Shown in pieces: positions 42,448-50,934 of a stretch of 64,000 bases of DNA. The notes under the pieces were generated by a model. It made no database searches, was not told the DNA's origin, and worked only from the letters and a program-made list of their open reading frames with translations. Positions within the stretch are counted from its first letter, which is position 1, and every line of letters starts with the position of its first letter. The position numbers and the translations under genes are program-made. Source of the DNA: Collinsella aerofaciens (lineage in GTDB: Bacteria > Actinomycetota > Coriobacteriia > Coriobacteriales > Coriobacteriaceae); NCBI RefSeq assembly GCF_015553355.1, contig NZ_JADNGN010000003.1, positions 33,456 to 97,455 on the forward strand, in the 5' to 3' direction.

Positions 42448-43249
42448 AAGCGCCGGCGATGAGGAGATTTGGGCGGGCGTTGTCGACGATCTCGGCGATT
42501 GAGGTGGCGACGGCATCGTCGGGATCACGGTCCATCACGATGGTGTCAACGTCGGCAAGCTCGGCAAAACGGTACATGCCGCGTCCGTTGACCTTACTGG
42601 CGTCCATGAGGGCGACGCTTTGATGGGCCGCGGCGATCATAGCCGTTTTGGTCTCGGCCATCTGGGGAAAGTCGGTCGTAAAGCCGCAGCTGGGGACAAA
42701 AGCGCCAGGGCACATGACGGCAAGATCGGCATGGACCATTTGGAGCGCTTGCATAGTGAGCGGTCCGTACAAATAACGATGGCCTTTGCGCAACGCCCCG
42801 CCCAGCATGACGACATCGACCGAGGGCATGCTCTCGTCGATGTAATCGGCAATGGTAATGTCTGCTGTGATGACGGTGATACCGTCGCGTTGATCGAGGA
42901 GCCGGACGAACTCGAGCGCCGTGGTGCCCGAGTCGACGAGCAGCGTGTCGCCGTCATTGACGAGCTCGATGGCGCTTTGCGCGATGGCCTGCTTGGCGGC
43001 GACGTTGACATTGATGCGGCGATCCTGCGTGGAGACGGTCAGACGTTTGTGGAGTGATACGGCACCGCCGTGCGTGCGGCGCAGCTTGCCTGCTTCGGCG
43101 AGCGCGTCCAGGTCGGCGCGGGCGGTGACGGAGGACACGCCAAAGGTCTGGGCGATTTCTGCTACCTGCACCGAAGCATTATGATCGAGCATTTCCATAA
43201 TGGCGGTACGGCGTTCGTCGGCAAAGGCACGGTTGGTGGCTTGGGCCAT
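42446..43249 (-). CDS. DeoR-family regulator divergent from the aldolase gene
   Basis: About 267 residues. The helix-turn-helix RRTAIMEMLDHNASVQVAEI..VSSVTARADLDAL is followed by a sugar-phosphate-sensing domain with TLLVDSGTTALEFVRLL and VVMLGGALRKGHRYLYGPL. ATG 43249 has GGAG five bases upstream; ATG 43306 would add 19 weakly supported residues. It is probably the regulator of the class II aldolase (GatR/AgaR-like position), with T-rich boxes between the genes. It differs from the DeoR protein at 8290. Confidence 0.87.
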   Translation of the reverse strand: MAQATNRAFADERRTAIMEMLDHNASVQVAEIAQTFGVSSVTARADLDALAEAGKLRRTHGGAVSLHKRLTVSTQDRRINVNVAAKQAIAQSAIELVNDGDTLLVDSGTTALEFVRLLDQRDGITVITADITIADYIDESMPSVDVVMLGGALRKGHRYLYGPLTMQALQMVHADLAVMCPGAFVPSCGFTTDFPQMAETKTAMIAAAHQSVALMDASKVNGRGMYRFAELADVDTIVMDRDPDDAVATSIAEIVDNARPNLLIAGA

Positions 43250-43583
43250 GCTTGCTCCATTCTCGGCTAAATTTGCAGGAATTGTGTTGACTCTATTTTC
43301 GTTCATTTTCTTTTAGAGTAAGAAAACACCTTTCGATTACTTATCTTTTCTATAAAAGAAAGACGCTGAACGCCCAAAATTCAATATCGAACATGTCCAC
43401 TCGGCTCATATTCCTTCCGTTTACTTTTCAAAAACGACTGTATTGACCTGCATGGGCTCAATATCTCGCGCGTGTAAAGCCGCTGAATTTCATACAATGA
43501 GCGCAGAAAAACGCAAGGTAAAACGCCTTGTGAACAACTACGCCCGATGTCCAGATGCGGGCGAGGGAGAGGAGCAAACGCTC
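43250..43583. promoter_or_regulatory. DeoR-type operator candidates upstream of the aldolase
   Basis: This AT-rich gap has direct repeats ATTTTCGTTC-ATTTTC (from about 43295), an inverted repeat TTTTCTTTTA..TAAGAAAA (about 43305-43325), and CTTTTCTATAAAAGAAAG near 43345-43362. T-rich repeats of this kind are usual for DeoR/AgaR operators. No gene is seen. Confidence 0.5.
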
Positions 43584-44441
43584 ATGGCACTTGTTACCAC
43601 CGAAAAGATGCTCAAGGACGCTCAGGCCGGCCACTACGCTGTTGGCGCTTTCAACGTCGAGAACCTCGAGTTTGTTATGGCCGTTCTGGCCGCTGCCGAG
43701 GAGACCAAGTCCCCCGTCATCATGCAGACCACCCCGGGCACCATCAAGACCGCTGGTCTGGACTACTTCTACGGCATGGTCAAGGCTGCTGCCGAGCGCG
43801 CTTCCGTGCCCGTCGCTCTGCACCTCGATCACGGCGATGGCTATGACCGCTGCATGCAGGCTTTCCGCACGGGCTACACCTCTGTCATGATCGACGGCTC
43901 GCACGAGTCCTTCGAGGACAACATCGCCCTGACCAAGTCCGTCGCCGACGCTGGCCGCGCCATGGGCGTGCCCGTCGAGGCCGAGCTCGGTAAGGTTGGC
44001 GGCAAGGAGGACGACGGTCCCGCAGTTGAGGGCGAGAGCCCCTACACCGATCCTGCCGAGGCCAAGGAGTTCGTCGAGCGTACCGGCTGCACCTCCCTCG
44101 CAATTGGCGTTGGCACCAGCCACGGCGTGTACACGAGCGATCCGCACATCGAGCAGTCCGTGGTCAAGGCCATCCGCGACGCCGTCGACGTGCCGCTGGT
44201 TCTGCACGGCACCTCCGGTGTGCCCGATGAGCAGGTTGCCGAGGCTGTGAAGAACGGCATCTGCAAGGTTAACTACGCCACCGAGCTGCGTCAGGCCTAC
44301 ACCAAGGGCTTCATGGCCTACATGGCCGAGAACCCTGCCTGCTTCGATCCCAAGAAGCCGGCCAAGGAGGGTATGCGTGAGATCACCGAGCTGGTTAAGA
44401 TCCGCATGACCAACCTTAACTCTGTGGGCAAGGCAGAGTAA
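43584..44441 (+). CDS. Class II fructose/tagatose-bisphosphate aldolase
   Basis: 285 residues of the GatY/KbaY/FbaA family. Zinc-ligand histidines sit in VALHLDHGDGYDRC, TSHGVYTSDPHI and PLVLHGTSGVP, and VNYATELRQAYTKG is typical. It cleaves the bisphosphate to glyceraldehyde-3-P and DHAP. With lacABC in the window and no lacD, it can supply the tagatose-1,6-bisphosphate aldolase step; housekeeping fructose-bisphosphate activity is equally possible. GAGAGGAG precedes ATG 43584 by nine bases; in-frame sequence upstream to 43443 does not match the family. Confidence 0.9.
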   Translation: MALVTTEKMLKDAQAGHYAVGAFNVENLEFVMAVLAAAEETKSPVIMQTTPGTIKTAGLDYFYGMVKAAAERASVPVALHLDHGDGYDRCMQAFRTGYTSVMIDGSHESFEDNIALTKSVADAGRAMGVPVEAELGKVGGKEDDGPAVEGESPYTDPAEAKEFVERTGCTSLAIGVGTSHGVYTSDPHIEQSVVKAIRDAVDVPLVLHGTSGVPDEQVAEAVKNGICKVNYATELRQAYTKGFMAYMAENPACFDPKKPAKEGMREITELVKIRMTNLNSVGKAE

Positions 44442-44465
44442 CAGCAAGGGTACTCCGATCCCACC

Positions 44466-44618
44466 GGACGGCTTGGGCGGGTCCCCGTACTTAGTTTCCA
44501 AAACGTCCTCGCGCATGAAGGCCCCCGTTGCCTCGCTTCTACGAAGCGTTGGCGACGGGGGCCTTCGCGCTGCGGAATGATTTTGGAAACTAAGTACGGG
44601 GACCCGCCCAAGCCGTCC
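44466..44618. repeat. Perfect 38-bp inverted repeat enclosing a nested hairpin
   Basis: Arms 44466-44503 and 44581-44618 are exact inverse complements over 38 bases. The 77-base spacer contains a second long stem, AAGGCCCCCGT...ACGGGGGCCTT, closing on CGCTTC-tac-GAAGCG. The whole 153 bases can fold as one giant hairpin just after the aldolase stop. Confidence 0.92.
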
Positions 44619-44686
44619 TGCTCGATTGCCCTTGTGGCGTTAGAGCGGAAAAATTGGAGCGTTAGGGCTTCTTTGCTGATGGGGGA

Positions 44687-44896
44687 TTAGTATGCCCGGG
44701 CTTGGTTGGGGAAGGTTTTGTCTAGGGATGCTTGGAGCTTTTCGAACGATGCTCGCAAGTTGTGGCTCTGGTCGGTTGAGCGCTTGGTTTTTGTGGTGGG
44801 GGAGTCGAGGAGGCCGTTTCTCTGTGTCGGGGGGAAGGAGAAAAGGTTTGCATGTTTTAGGGATGGCTGCTGTGTTGCGTCATTGGAAGAATGCAT
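44687..44896 (-). CDS. Possible 69-residue hypothetical protein
   Basis: ATG 44896 has GGAGG 11 bases upstream. The product begins MHSSNDATQQPSLKHA and ends RASFEKLQASLDKTFPNQ; the end looks protein-like but I do not recognise it. Another minus-strand frame ending NLLVDIEEAA stops at 44899, without a visible start. The whole stretch 44619-45150 has lower coding quality than its neighbours and may be the remains of a disrupted gene. Confidence 0.25.
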   Translation of the reverse strand: MHSSNDATQQPSLKHANLFSFPPTQRNGLLDSPTTKTKRSTDQSHNLRASFEKLQASLDKTFPNQARAY

Positions 44897-45150
44897 GCTT
44901 ATGCGGCCTCCTCGATGTCCACCAAAAGGTTGCGCGCGGGGTGTGCTGCTAGGTCCCGTGCGTTGGCTACATTATGCCGCGGGTGCAGATAAGGAAGTGC
45001 TAAAGAAAGGCTTAATGAGGTTTGACGTTGCGATGAAACCGCAGGTAAAAGCTATCGAGTAACACTCTTGAAAGGTTTTGAGCTTAAGGGCTTTCTAAGG
45101 TTTGTGACGTGGATGTGGCGCGGACGTGCGGAGCGTGTGAATGCTCGCTG

Positions 45151-46140
45151 TTAGCGCTGCGGCTCTGCGGCGCGCACCTGCTCGATGACCTTTTCCATTG
45201 TGGTGTCGATGCGGTCTTTTTTGAGCTCGCATTCCCAGATGGTTATGGGCGTCCAGCCCATTTGAGTGAGTGCTGCCACGGCAGCGTGGTCGCGCTCGAC
45301 GTTGCGACGGAACTTTGCCTCCCAAAACTCAACGTTGCGCTTGGGCTGGCTGGGGTTGCACTTGGGGCAGCGGTGCCAAAAGCAGCCGTTGACGAAGATG
45401 GCGATCTTCCGCCCGGGAAAGGCGATGTCGGGCTTGCCGGGTACCTTCCATTCCAAACGATAGCCCGTAAGGCCCGCTGCGCGCAGGCGCTGTCGTACGA
45501 GCAGCTCGGGCTTGGTGTTGGCGCGCTTGTTGCCCTTCATTGACTTTTTGATGGCGGCGCGACGGCGCACCAGTTCGCGCTCGTCGGCGGAAAGGTCCGA
45601 GGTATCGATGCCGTCGAGCAGACCGGGCTTGGGACGCTTTTTGCTGCGGCGCTTAGGTGCGCGCTTGGGCTTGGAAGCGGGCTCGTCGGTCGTGGTGGCC
45701 TCGGCGTCGTTGGCAGTGCCGTTGGCCTCAAGCCGATCTTCCTTCAGCTCAATCAGGGCATCAATGAGCCCCTTGTCAGCGGGCATCCATTCCACCGTGG
45801 CAAGCGAGGTACGCGGAATCCAGCGGATATCGAGCTGGCGGTCGTGCTTCTGGGGCTCGCCAGACCCTTTGGTCAGCGAGCAGTAGTAACACTCCATGGA
45901 GAGATGAAAATCGGGGTAGTCATACTCAACGGTGTAGAAATCGCGCAGGTTGGTGACTTTTACCTGCAGCTCTTCCATGAGCTCGCGGCGCACGGCGTCT
46001 TCGGGTGTTTCGCCGCGCATGAGCTTGCCGCCGGGGAACTCCCAAAGTCCCTGCATATCGCCGTAGCCGCGCTGCACGGCCAGCAGCTCGTCGGATCCTT
46101 CCTTACGAATGATCCCAGCAGCAACATGAACAGTCTTCAA
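45151..46140 (-). CDS. NUDIX hydrolase fused to a Vsr-type mismatch endonuclease
   Basis: About 329 residues. Residues 1-130 are a MutT-like NUDIX domain with the full box GGKLMRGETPEDAVRRELME(EL), preceded by VHVAAGIIRKEG. A basic linker (KPKRAPKRRSKKRPKPG) follows at about 175-200. The C-terminal 120 residues are Vsr-like: NTKPELLVRQRLRAAG, PGKPDIAFPGRKIAIFVNG with the catalytic Asp, CFWHRCPKC and IWECELKKD with the zinc Cys/His. Vsr nicks at T:G mismatches; MutT cleans oxidised nucleotides or related diphosphates. The start is taken as TTG 46140 with GAGAGGA six bases upstream; the frame stays open far upstream but without family matches. No cytosine methylase is adjacent. Confidence 0.87.
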   Translation of the reverse strand: MKTVHVAAGIIRKEGSDELLAVQRGYGDMQGLWEFPGGKLMRGETPEDAVRRELMEELQVKVTNLRDFYTVEYDYPDFHLSMECYYCSLTKGSGEPQKHDRQLDIRWIPRTSLATVEWMPADKGLIDALIELKEDRLEANGTANDAEATTTDEPASKPKRAPKRRSKKRPKPGLLDGIDTSDLSADERELVRRRAAIKKSMKGNKRANTKPELLVRQRLRAAGLTGYRLEWKVPGKPDIAFPGRKIAIFVNGCFWHRCPKCNPSQPKRNVEFWEAKFRRNVERDHAAVAALTQMGWTPITIWECELKKDRIDTTMEKVIEQVRAAEPQR

Positions 46141-46288
46141 CAGGAGTCCTCTCTCAACATCAACACGTAACAGGGCGGCTACCCCTACCTTACACAACGG
46201 TAAGGCAACCGTAAGCCATATCGATGGTAGCCGACTCGGCTTCTTGCGACTATAGATGCCGTAGACTAATCGCAAGAAAGGACTCGGT

Positions 46289-47074
46289 ATGCAAACCACG
46301 CACATGGCGACCCCGGTACTGGAGGTCGCGCATCTCGAAAAGGTATATGGAGCGCTGGGCAACGTGACCCGCGCGCTCAACGACGCCAGCTTTACCGTCA
46401 ACCGCGGCGAATTCGTTGGCATCATGGGCGCCTCGGGCTCGGGCAAGTCGACGTTGCTCAACTGCGTCTCGACCATCGATAGCGCCACGAGCGGCACCAT
46501 CCGCATCAACGGGCAGGACGTTACGCGCATGAAGCAGGCTAAGCTTTCGCAGTTCCGCCGCGAGGAGCTCGGCTTTATCTTCCAGGACTCCAACCTGCTC
46601 GATACGCTCACGGCACGCGAGAACATCGCCCTGCCGCTCACCATCGCCCGCACAAATTCGGCAGAGATCTCGACCCGCGTGCAGGACGTGGCCGCGCGTC
46701 TGTCCGTGAGCCAGGTGCTCGACAAATATCCCTACCAGATGTCCGGCGGCCAGCAGCAGCGCGTTGCCGCCTGTCGCGCGCTTGTCACCGACCCCACCAT
46801 GATCATGGCCGACGAGCCCACCGGCGCCCTCGATTCCAAGAGCGCTCGCCTGCTGCTCGAGAGCCTGGAGGCCCTCAACCGCCGTCTGCGCGCCACCGTG
46901 CTCATGGTTACGCACGACAGCTTTGCCGCCAGCTACACGAGCCGTGTGCTGTTTATTCGCGACGGCAAGATCTTCACCGAGCTGCGCCGCGGCGACACCG
47001 ACCGCCGAGAGTTCTTCGACCGCATTATGGAGGTCGTTGCCATGATGGGCGGTGAGGGCTCCGATGCTCTGTAA
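46289..47074 (+). CDS. ABC transporter ATP-binding protein, BceA-like
   Basis: 261 residues. Walker A is [12 protein letters not shown] near residue 50, the signature is [15 protein letters not shown], and Walker B is [12 protein letters not shown] followed by the H-loop VTHD. It belongs to the MacB/LolD/BceA group that powers FtsX-type permeases. The permease gene overlaps its stop by 11 bases. Such pairs export or sense peptide antibiotics; no two-component system is adjacent. AAAGGAC precedes ATG 46289. Confidence 0.9.
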   Translation: MQTTHMATPVLEVAHLEKVYGALGNVTRALNDASFTVNRGEFVGIMGASGSGKSTLLNCVSTIDSATSGTIRINGQDVTRMKQAKLSQFRREELGFIFQDSNLLDTLTARENIALPLTIARTNSAEISTRVQDVAARLSVSQVLDKYPYQMSGGQQQRVAACRALVTDPTMIMADEPTGALDSKSARLLLESLEALNRRLRATVLMVTHDSFAASYTSRVLFIRDGKIFTELRRGDTDRREFFDRIMEVVAMMGGEGSDAL

Positions 47075-49301
47075 ACTCGCTTGGGGCAACGTCCGCCGCG
47101 CTGGCCGCGACTACCTCGTTTACTTGTTGACGCTCACCCTGGGCGTCACGGTCTTCTATGCCTTTAACACCGTCTCGATGCAGGTCGACATCGCCGGCAT
47201 CGAGGAAGCGGGCTTGTCCGAGGTCATGGGTACCATGCTCGGCTACCTCACGTACTTTTTGGCCGGCGTCATGGCCTTTTTGATGGTGTACGCCAATAAC
47301 TTCATCATGAAACGCCGCAAAAAGGAGTTTGGCCTGTACCAGGTACTCGGCATGGGGCGCGGGCGCATCGCCACGATCATGGCGCTCGAGACCGTGATCG
47401 TTTCGGTCGGCGCCTTTGTCGCCGGCATCGTGCTGGGCGTGGGGCTCTCTCAGCTCATGGTATTCTTTACGGCCTCGCTCTTTAAGACACAGATCGCCAA
47501 TTTCCACTTCTTCTTCTCGGTGCATGCGTTCAACCTGACCCTTGCCTGCATGCTCGTAATGTTTGTGCTCACGTTGCTGCTGAACCTTCTCGCCGTGCGT
47601 CGTACCAAACTCATCGAGCTTATGGGTGCCGAGCGTCGCAACGAGAGCATCAAGACACGCAACCCCTGGATTGCGATTGCCATCTTTGCCGTGGGCGTGG
47701 TGCTGGTGGGCGTGGCCTATTACCGTCTGCTACGTGATGGGTTCCCGCTCACCGAGACGGACAGCAAGCTGCAAGAGGCCATGAACCAGTTTGGCATCAC
47801 GACCGCTATGGTTACCGTGGGCACCTTTGCCCTATTCTGGGGACTCTCGGGCATGCTTATCAAGCTGCTGCAGAGCCTGCGTGGTGTGTATTGGCGCGGT
47901 CTCAACATGTTTACCGTGCGCCAGCTTGCGGCCAAGGTCAACACGGTGTGCTTTTCGATGGGCGTCATCGCGATGATCCTGTTTTTGTCCATCACCTCGG
48001 TGACGTGCGGCATGTCGATTGCCAACGTGATGAACGAGAATCTGGAGCGCTATACGCCGGCTGATATGTCGCAGACGTATATCTACTACACGCCCGATGA
48101 TCTCGACCGTTACAAAGAGTATGCTGACCCGTCTGAGGCCGATCGTATGGTGCCGGCCGACGCAACGGTCGACTTGTACTCTGCATGGCATGGTGAGCTT
48201 GCTGATCCGGACAATGATACGGAGAGTATTTATGGTAAGTCGGCGGACAACAGCGTCGAGACCGGCAAGAAGGTCAATATCGCCGATGTTGCCGGTGAGC
48301 ATGTGCAGATCGATTCGTATCTGAGTTATCCGCTTGGCGGCTCGGATCCTTCGGTGACTCCAAGTGAGATGTGCAAGATCATGGGCGAAAAGCTCCCCAA
48401 GGCGCTCGAGGGTAGCAACGCCGACACGACAGGCCTGTCTGTGACGCCGGCAAGTCAGTACAACAAATTGCGTCAGATGATGGGCAAGGAGCCGGTGAGC
48501 ATTGGTCGCGACCAGTACTTGCTCACGTGTGATATGGGCGGCGAGCTGGTCGACATGTACACCAAGTATATGGCTGGCGGCCATGCCCTTACCTTGGGCG
48601 GGCATACACTCAAGCCCGCTGGCGACAAGTCGGACGAGGATACGGCTGCCATCGCCAACTCGGCGATGGGCAGTAATCCGGGTACCGTCGTCGTTGCCGA
48701 CGAGCTGTTGTCCCAACTTAATCTGCAACCGTATTCCAGTAGCCTGCTCGTTAACTACAAACAGGGGATGGATACGACCGAGGCAGACGAGAGCATTAAA
48801 AACACTGCGCTCGACAATCTGCTCGTTGACGGCAAGGAGCCGGGGTCGTGGGGATTCTTCATCACACGCTCCGAGATGTACGTGCAAGCAGCGCAAATGA
48901 ACGGTCTTATTAGCTACCTAGCCATCTACATCGGCTTTGTATTGGTCGTTGCATGCGCGGCGATTCTGTCGATCCAGCAGCTCTCCAATGTGGCCGACGG
49001 CAGCCGCAGCTATCGTGTGCTGGCGCAGATCGGCTGCGACGACCGCCAGATCCGCCATTCGGTGATGGCACAGCAAGCGGTGTTCTTCCTGTTCCCGCTG
49101 GCAGTAGGCCTGGCGCACTCCTTTGTGGCGCTCAAGGTGATTATCGACCTGGTGAGCACGTTCGGTCATATGAGCATCGGCGGCACGGTGGGCCTCACCT
49201 GCGCGATCTTCTTGGCATCCTACGGCGGCTACTTCTTGGTAACTTACCTCATGAGCACCGGCATAGTGCGAGCCGCCATCGCCACCCGCTACAGCGAGTA
49301 A
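47064..49301 (+). CDS. ABC transporter permease, BceB/FtsX-like
   Basis: About 745 residues. The first FtsX-type unit has membrane segments near residues 17-40, 55-80, 105-130 and 150-180, followed by further helices at about 205-230 and 300-325. A large extracellular domain spans about 330-610 (YYTPDDLDRYKEYADPSEAD onward). The C-terminal unit contains LAIYIGFVLVVACAAILSIQ, then two more helices. This layout is that of BceB-type peptide-resistance permeases. ATG 47064 has GAGG six bases upstream and overlaps the ATPase gene. Confidence 0.88.
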   Translation: MLCKLAWGNVRRAGRDYLVYLLTLTLGVTVFYAFNTVSMQVDIAGIEEAGLSEVMGTMLGYLTYFLAGVMAFLMVYANNFIMKRRKKEFGLYQVLGMGRGRIATIMALETVIVSVGAFVAGIVLGVGLSQLMVFFTASLFKTQIANFHFFFSVHAFNLTLACMLVMFVLTLLLNLLAVRRTKLIELMGAERRNESIKTRNPWIAIAIFAVGVVLVGVAYYRLLRDGFPLTETDSKLQEAMNQFGITTAMVTVGTFALFWGLSGMLIKLLQSLRGVYWRGLNMFTVRQLAAKVNTVCFSMGVIAMILFLSITSVTCGMSIANVMNENLERYTPADMSQTYIYYTPDDLDRYKEYADPSEADRMVPADATVDLYSAWHGELADPDNDTESIYGKSADNSVETGKKVNIADVAGEHVQIDSYLSYPLGGSDPSVTPSEMCKIMGEKLPKALEGSNADTTGLSVTPASQYNKLRQMMGKEPVSIGRDQYLLTCDMGGELVDMYTKYMAGGHALTLGGHTLKPAGDKSDEDTAAIANSAMGSNPGTVVVADELLSQLNLQPYSSSLLVNYKQGMDTTEADESIKNTALDNLLVDGKEPGSWGFFITRSEMYVQAAQMNGLISYLAIYIGFVLVVACAAILSIQQLSNVADGSRSYRVLAQIGCDDRQIRHSVMAQQAVFFLFPLAVGLAHSFVALKVIIDLVSTFGHMSIGGTVGLTCAIFLASYGGYFLVTYLMSTGIVRAAIATRYSE

Positions 49302-49339
49302 CAAGCGGGCAAAATCGTCGCAAAACCAGTGCGAACAAC

Positions 49340-49379
49340 CGCTGCGAAGGGAGTCCAGCCCCCTTCGCGGCGTTTTTTT
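49340..49379 (+). terminator. Terminator after the BceAB-like operon
   Basis: CGCTGCGAAGGG pairs with CCCTTCGCGGCG, followed by TTTTTTT. Confidence 0.92.
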
Positions 49380-49400
49380 GCCTGACTGATGAGTCTCAAG

Positions 49401-49525
49401 ACCAAGTGAGTAGACTTTTTTGGATCTGTCGAGCACATCGCGGGTGGCGCCCAATAAAACAGCAGGTCAGGGCTGTGGCGTTTTGGGGCGTGCTTGACCT
49501 CCTGCAAAAAGCCTACTCACTTGGT
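49401..49525. repeat. 21-bp inverted repeat with inner stem
   Basis: ACCAAGTGAGTAGACTTTTT at 49401 is inverted at 49505-49525 (one mismatch, one base indel). Inside, CAGGTCA (about 49463) faces TGACCTCCTG. A layout like the larger repeat at 44466-44618, again after an operon end. A further hairpin ACCGCCGC...GCGGCGGT follows at about 49540-49575. Confidence 0.75.
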
Positions 49526-49593
49526 TTTTTCTGCTAGAAAACCGCCGCGAGGGAAAGCAGCTCCCTTGCGGCGGTTGGCGTTTGCCCAGATAA

Positions 49594-49630
49594 AACCTAC
49601 CAAAATAAACCTGTCCCTTTTTGGCAGGTT
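49594..49630. repeat. 37-bp palindromic repeat, copy 1
   Basis: AACCTACCAAAATAAACC..., ending TTTTTGGCAGGTT. The inverse copy is at 56620-56656. It overlaps the end of the LuxR gene. Confidence 0.75.
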
Positions 49631-50594
49631 AACGCTTCCAGAAGTGGAGTATCAGCGTGGTGCGGTTTTGCTGCTCGGTTTTGACCAGGATGTTGTGGAT
49701 GTGCGTTTTGACGGTGCCCACGGCAAGGAATAGCTCGTCAGCGATCTCTTGGTTCGATTTGCCCAGTACGACCAGACGCATAACTTCGGTCTCACGGTTG
49801 GAGAGCTTGTAGGCGTTGCGATAGAAGGGCATCTGCTCTTCTATGTGCCGATCAAGATCGCTGACGTTCTTTTCCTCGGGCGCCTCCTGCATGCGGATTG
49901 AAAACACGTGGTAGGAGTAGATGATCAGCAGAATCGCAAAGTAGCACGCAAAGACGTTTTCGTTAAAGTTGCGCTCGGACAGATATAGCTGCAGCCAAGA
50001 GGGCGCCAGACTCATGGGGACGACAAGGATGTTGTAGAAATCCTCGGCAACGATGCAACCGACCAGAATAGCGCCGATAATCAGGTGTTTTCGTTGGTTG
50101 TTAACGCGTGTCTTCAGCTCAACCTTTGTACTCTTATGAGCCGTCCAAAAGATATACAGTCCCATAAAGACAAGGAATACCTGACGCATCGTGTAGTAGA
50201 GCCACTGATGCATGGGGCCGGAGGGGACAGCGACGATAATCAGCGACTCGCACAGCAAAAACGTTAAAACGGGGATGGCGAACAACTTCTTTGAATGCTT
50301 ATCAAGTAAGTCCATGGCAATGGCCCAAATAAAAGCCTGTGAAGCGGTCGCCACAAGGGTCCGCATTACAGGCATGGTAATTGAGTAATAGTCATTGGCC
50401 GGAAAACTTCGGTTTTGCAACGTGTATTCAAAAAAGAAGATCTCGGTCATCTCGATGGCATAGCAAATAAAAACGCCGCTGCCATAGATAAAGAACTGTC
50501 GACGAGACGAGGCGTAGGCGGCAAGCGAAAGCACTGCCGTCACAATACAGATTACGAGTATCGCTAGGGTATAGAAGAACATGAGCGTGTCCAT
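49629..50594 (-). CDS. aguR: Membrane-anchored LuxR-family regulator, AguR-like
   Basis: 321 residues. Seven or so hydrophobic helices fill residues 5-230, for example FFYTLAILVICIVTAVLSLA, KLFAIPVLTFLLCESLIIVA and NVFACYFAILLIIYSYHVF. A C-terminal LuxR helix-turn-helix follows (LSNRETEVMRLVVLGKSNQE, VGTVKTHIHNILVKT). This is the form of AguR, the one-component membrane sensor that activates the agmatine genes in lactic acid bacteria. It is divergent from aguB. The agmatine link rests on gene order. Confidence 0.8.
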   Translation of the reverse strand: MDTLMFFYTLAILVICIVTAVLSLAAYASSRRQFFIYGSGVFICYAIEMTEIFFFEYTLQNRSFPANDYYSITMPVMRTLVATASQAFIWAIAMDLLDKHSKKLFAIPVLTFLLCESLIIVAVPSGPMHQWLYYTMRQVFLVFMGLYIFWTAHKSTKVELKTRVNNQRKHLIIGAILVGCIVAEDFYNILVVPMSLAPSWLQLYLSERNFNENVFACYFAILLIIYSYHVFSIRMQEAPEEKNVSDLDRHIEEQMPFYRNAYKLSNRETEVMRLVVLGKSNQEIADELFLAVGTVKTHIHNILVKTEQQNRTTLILHFWKR

Positions 50595-50934
50595 ATGTCA
50601 CCGTCCTGTCTCATTTGATCTCTTATGGAGCCCGCTATATCCCCCCGGGTATACATGCCTCCGCCGGTCGTTCCATTGCGTTCCATTGCGGATTAAACAC
50701 CGAGATACAGCATAGCCGTATACCGTTCGCGGTTCCAGACGGTAAACCCCCTACAAGCCAGCTGCCTGCGGGTTTATATTGGTTTAGAGGGGATGTAACT
50801 CCGTGAATGGTCTTTAATCCCGAATAAACTAGGTGAAAATTGCATACGGGTGAATGATGGTCTTGTCAACACGAGGCGTGATGTTCGAGCGCCTCATAGT
50901 AATAGTCGGCAAGACCGGCGGAAAGGAAATCGAC
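50595..50934. promoter_or_regulatory. Divergent promoter region aguR-aguB
   Basis: 340 bases without a gene. GTTCCATTGC is repeated in tandem at about 50670-50689. ACCGTTCGCG (50722-50731) is the exact inverse of the CGCGAACGGT box upstream of lacA. GGTATAC and GTATACCG sequences may form a LuxR-type site. Confidence 0.45.

Noticed and set aside
43443-43583. Extended N-terminus of the class II aldolase
   Set aside because: The in-frame upstream codons contain residues unlike any aldolase, and ATG 43584 has a GAGAGGAG site and the family-typical beginning MALVTTEKML.
44706-45062. 118-residue plus-strand ORF
   Set aside because: Its composition (many Cys, Trp, Arg) and lack of a ribosome site do not look like a gene. 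The region may be debris.
45151-46725. Full 524-codon frame as one protein
   Set aside because: The first 195 codons run antisense through the BceA-like gene and have no family match. The NUDIX domain begins near the TTG at 46140, which has a ribosome site.
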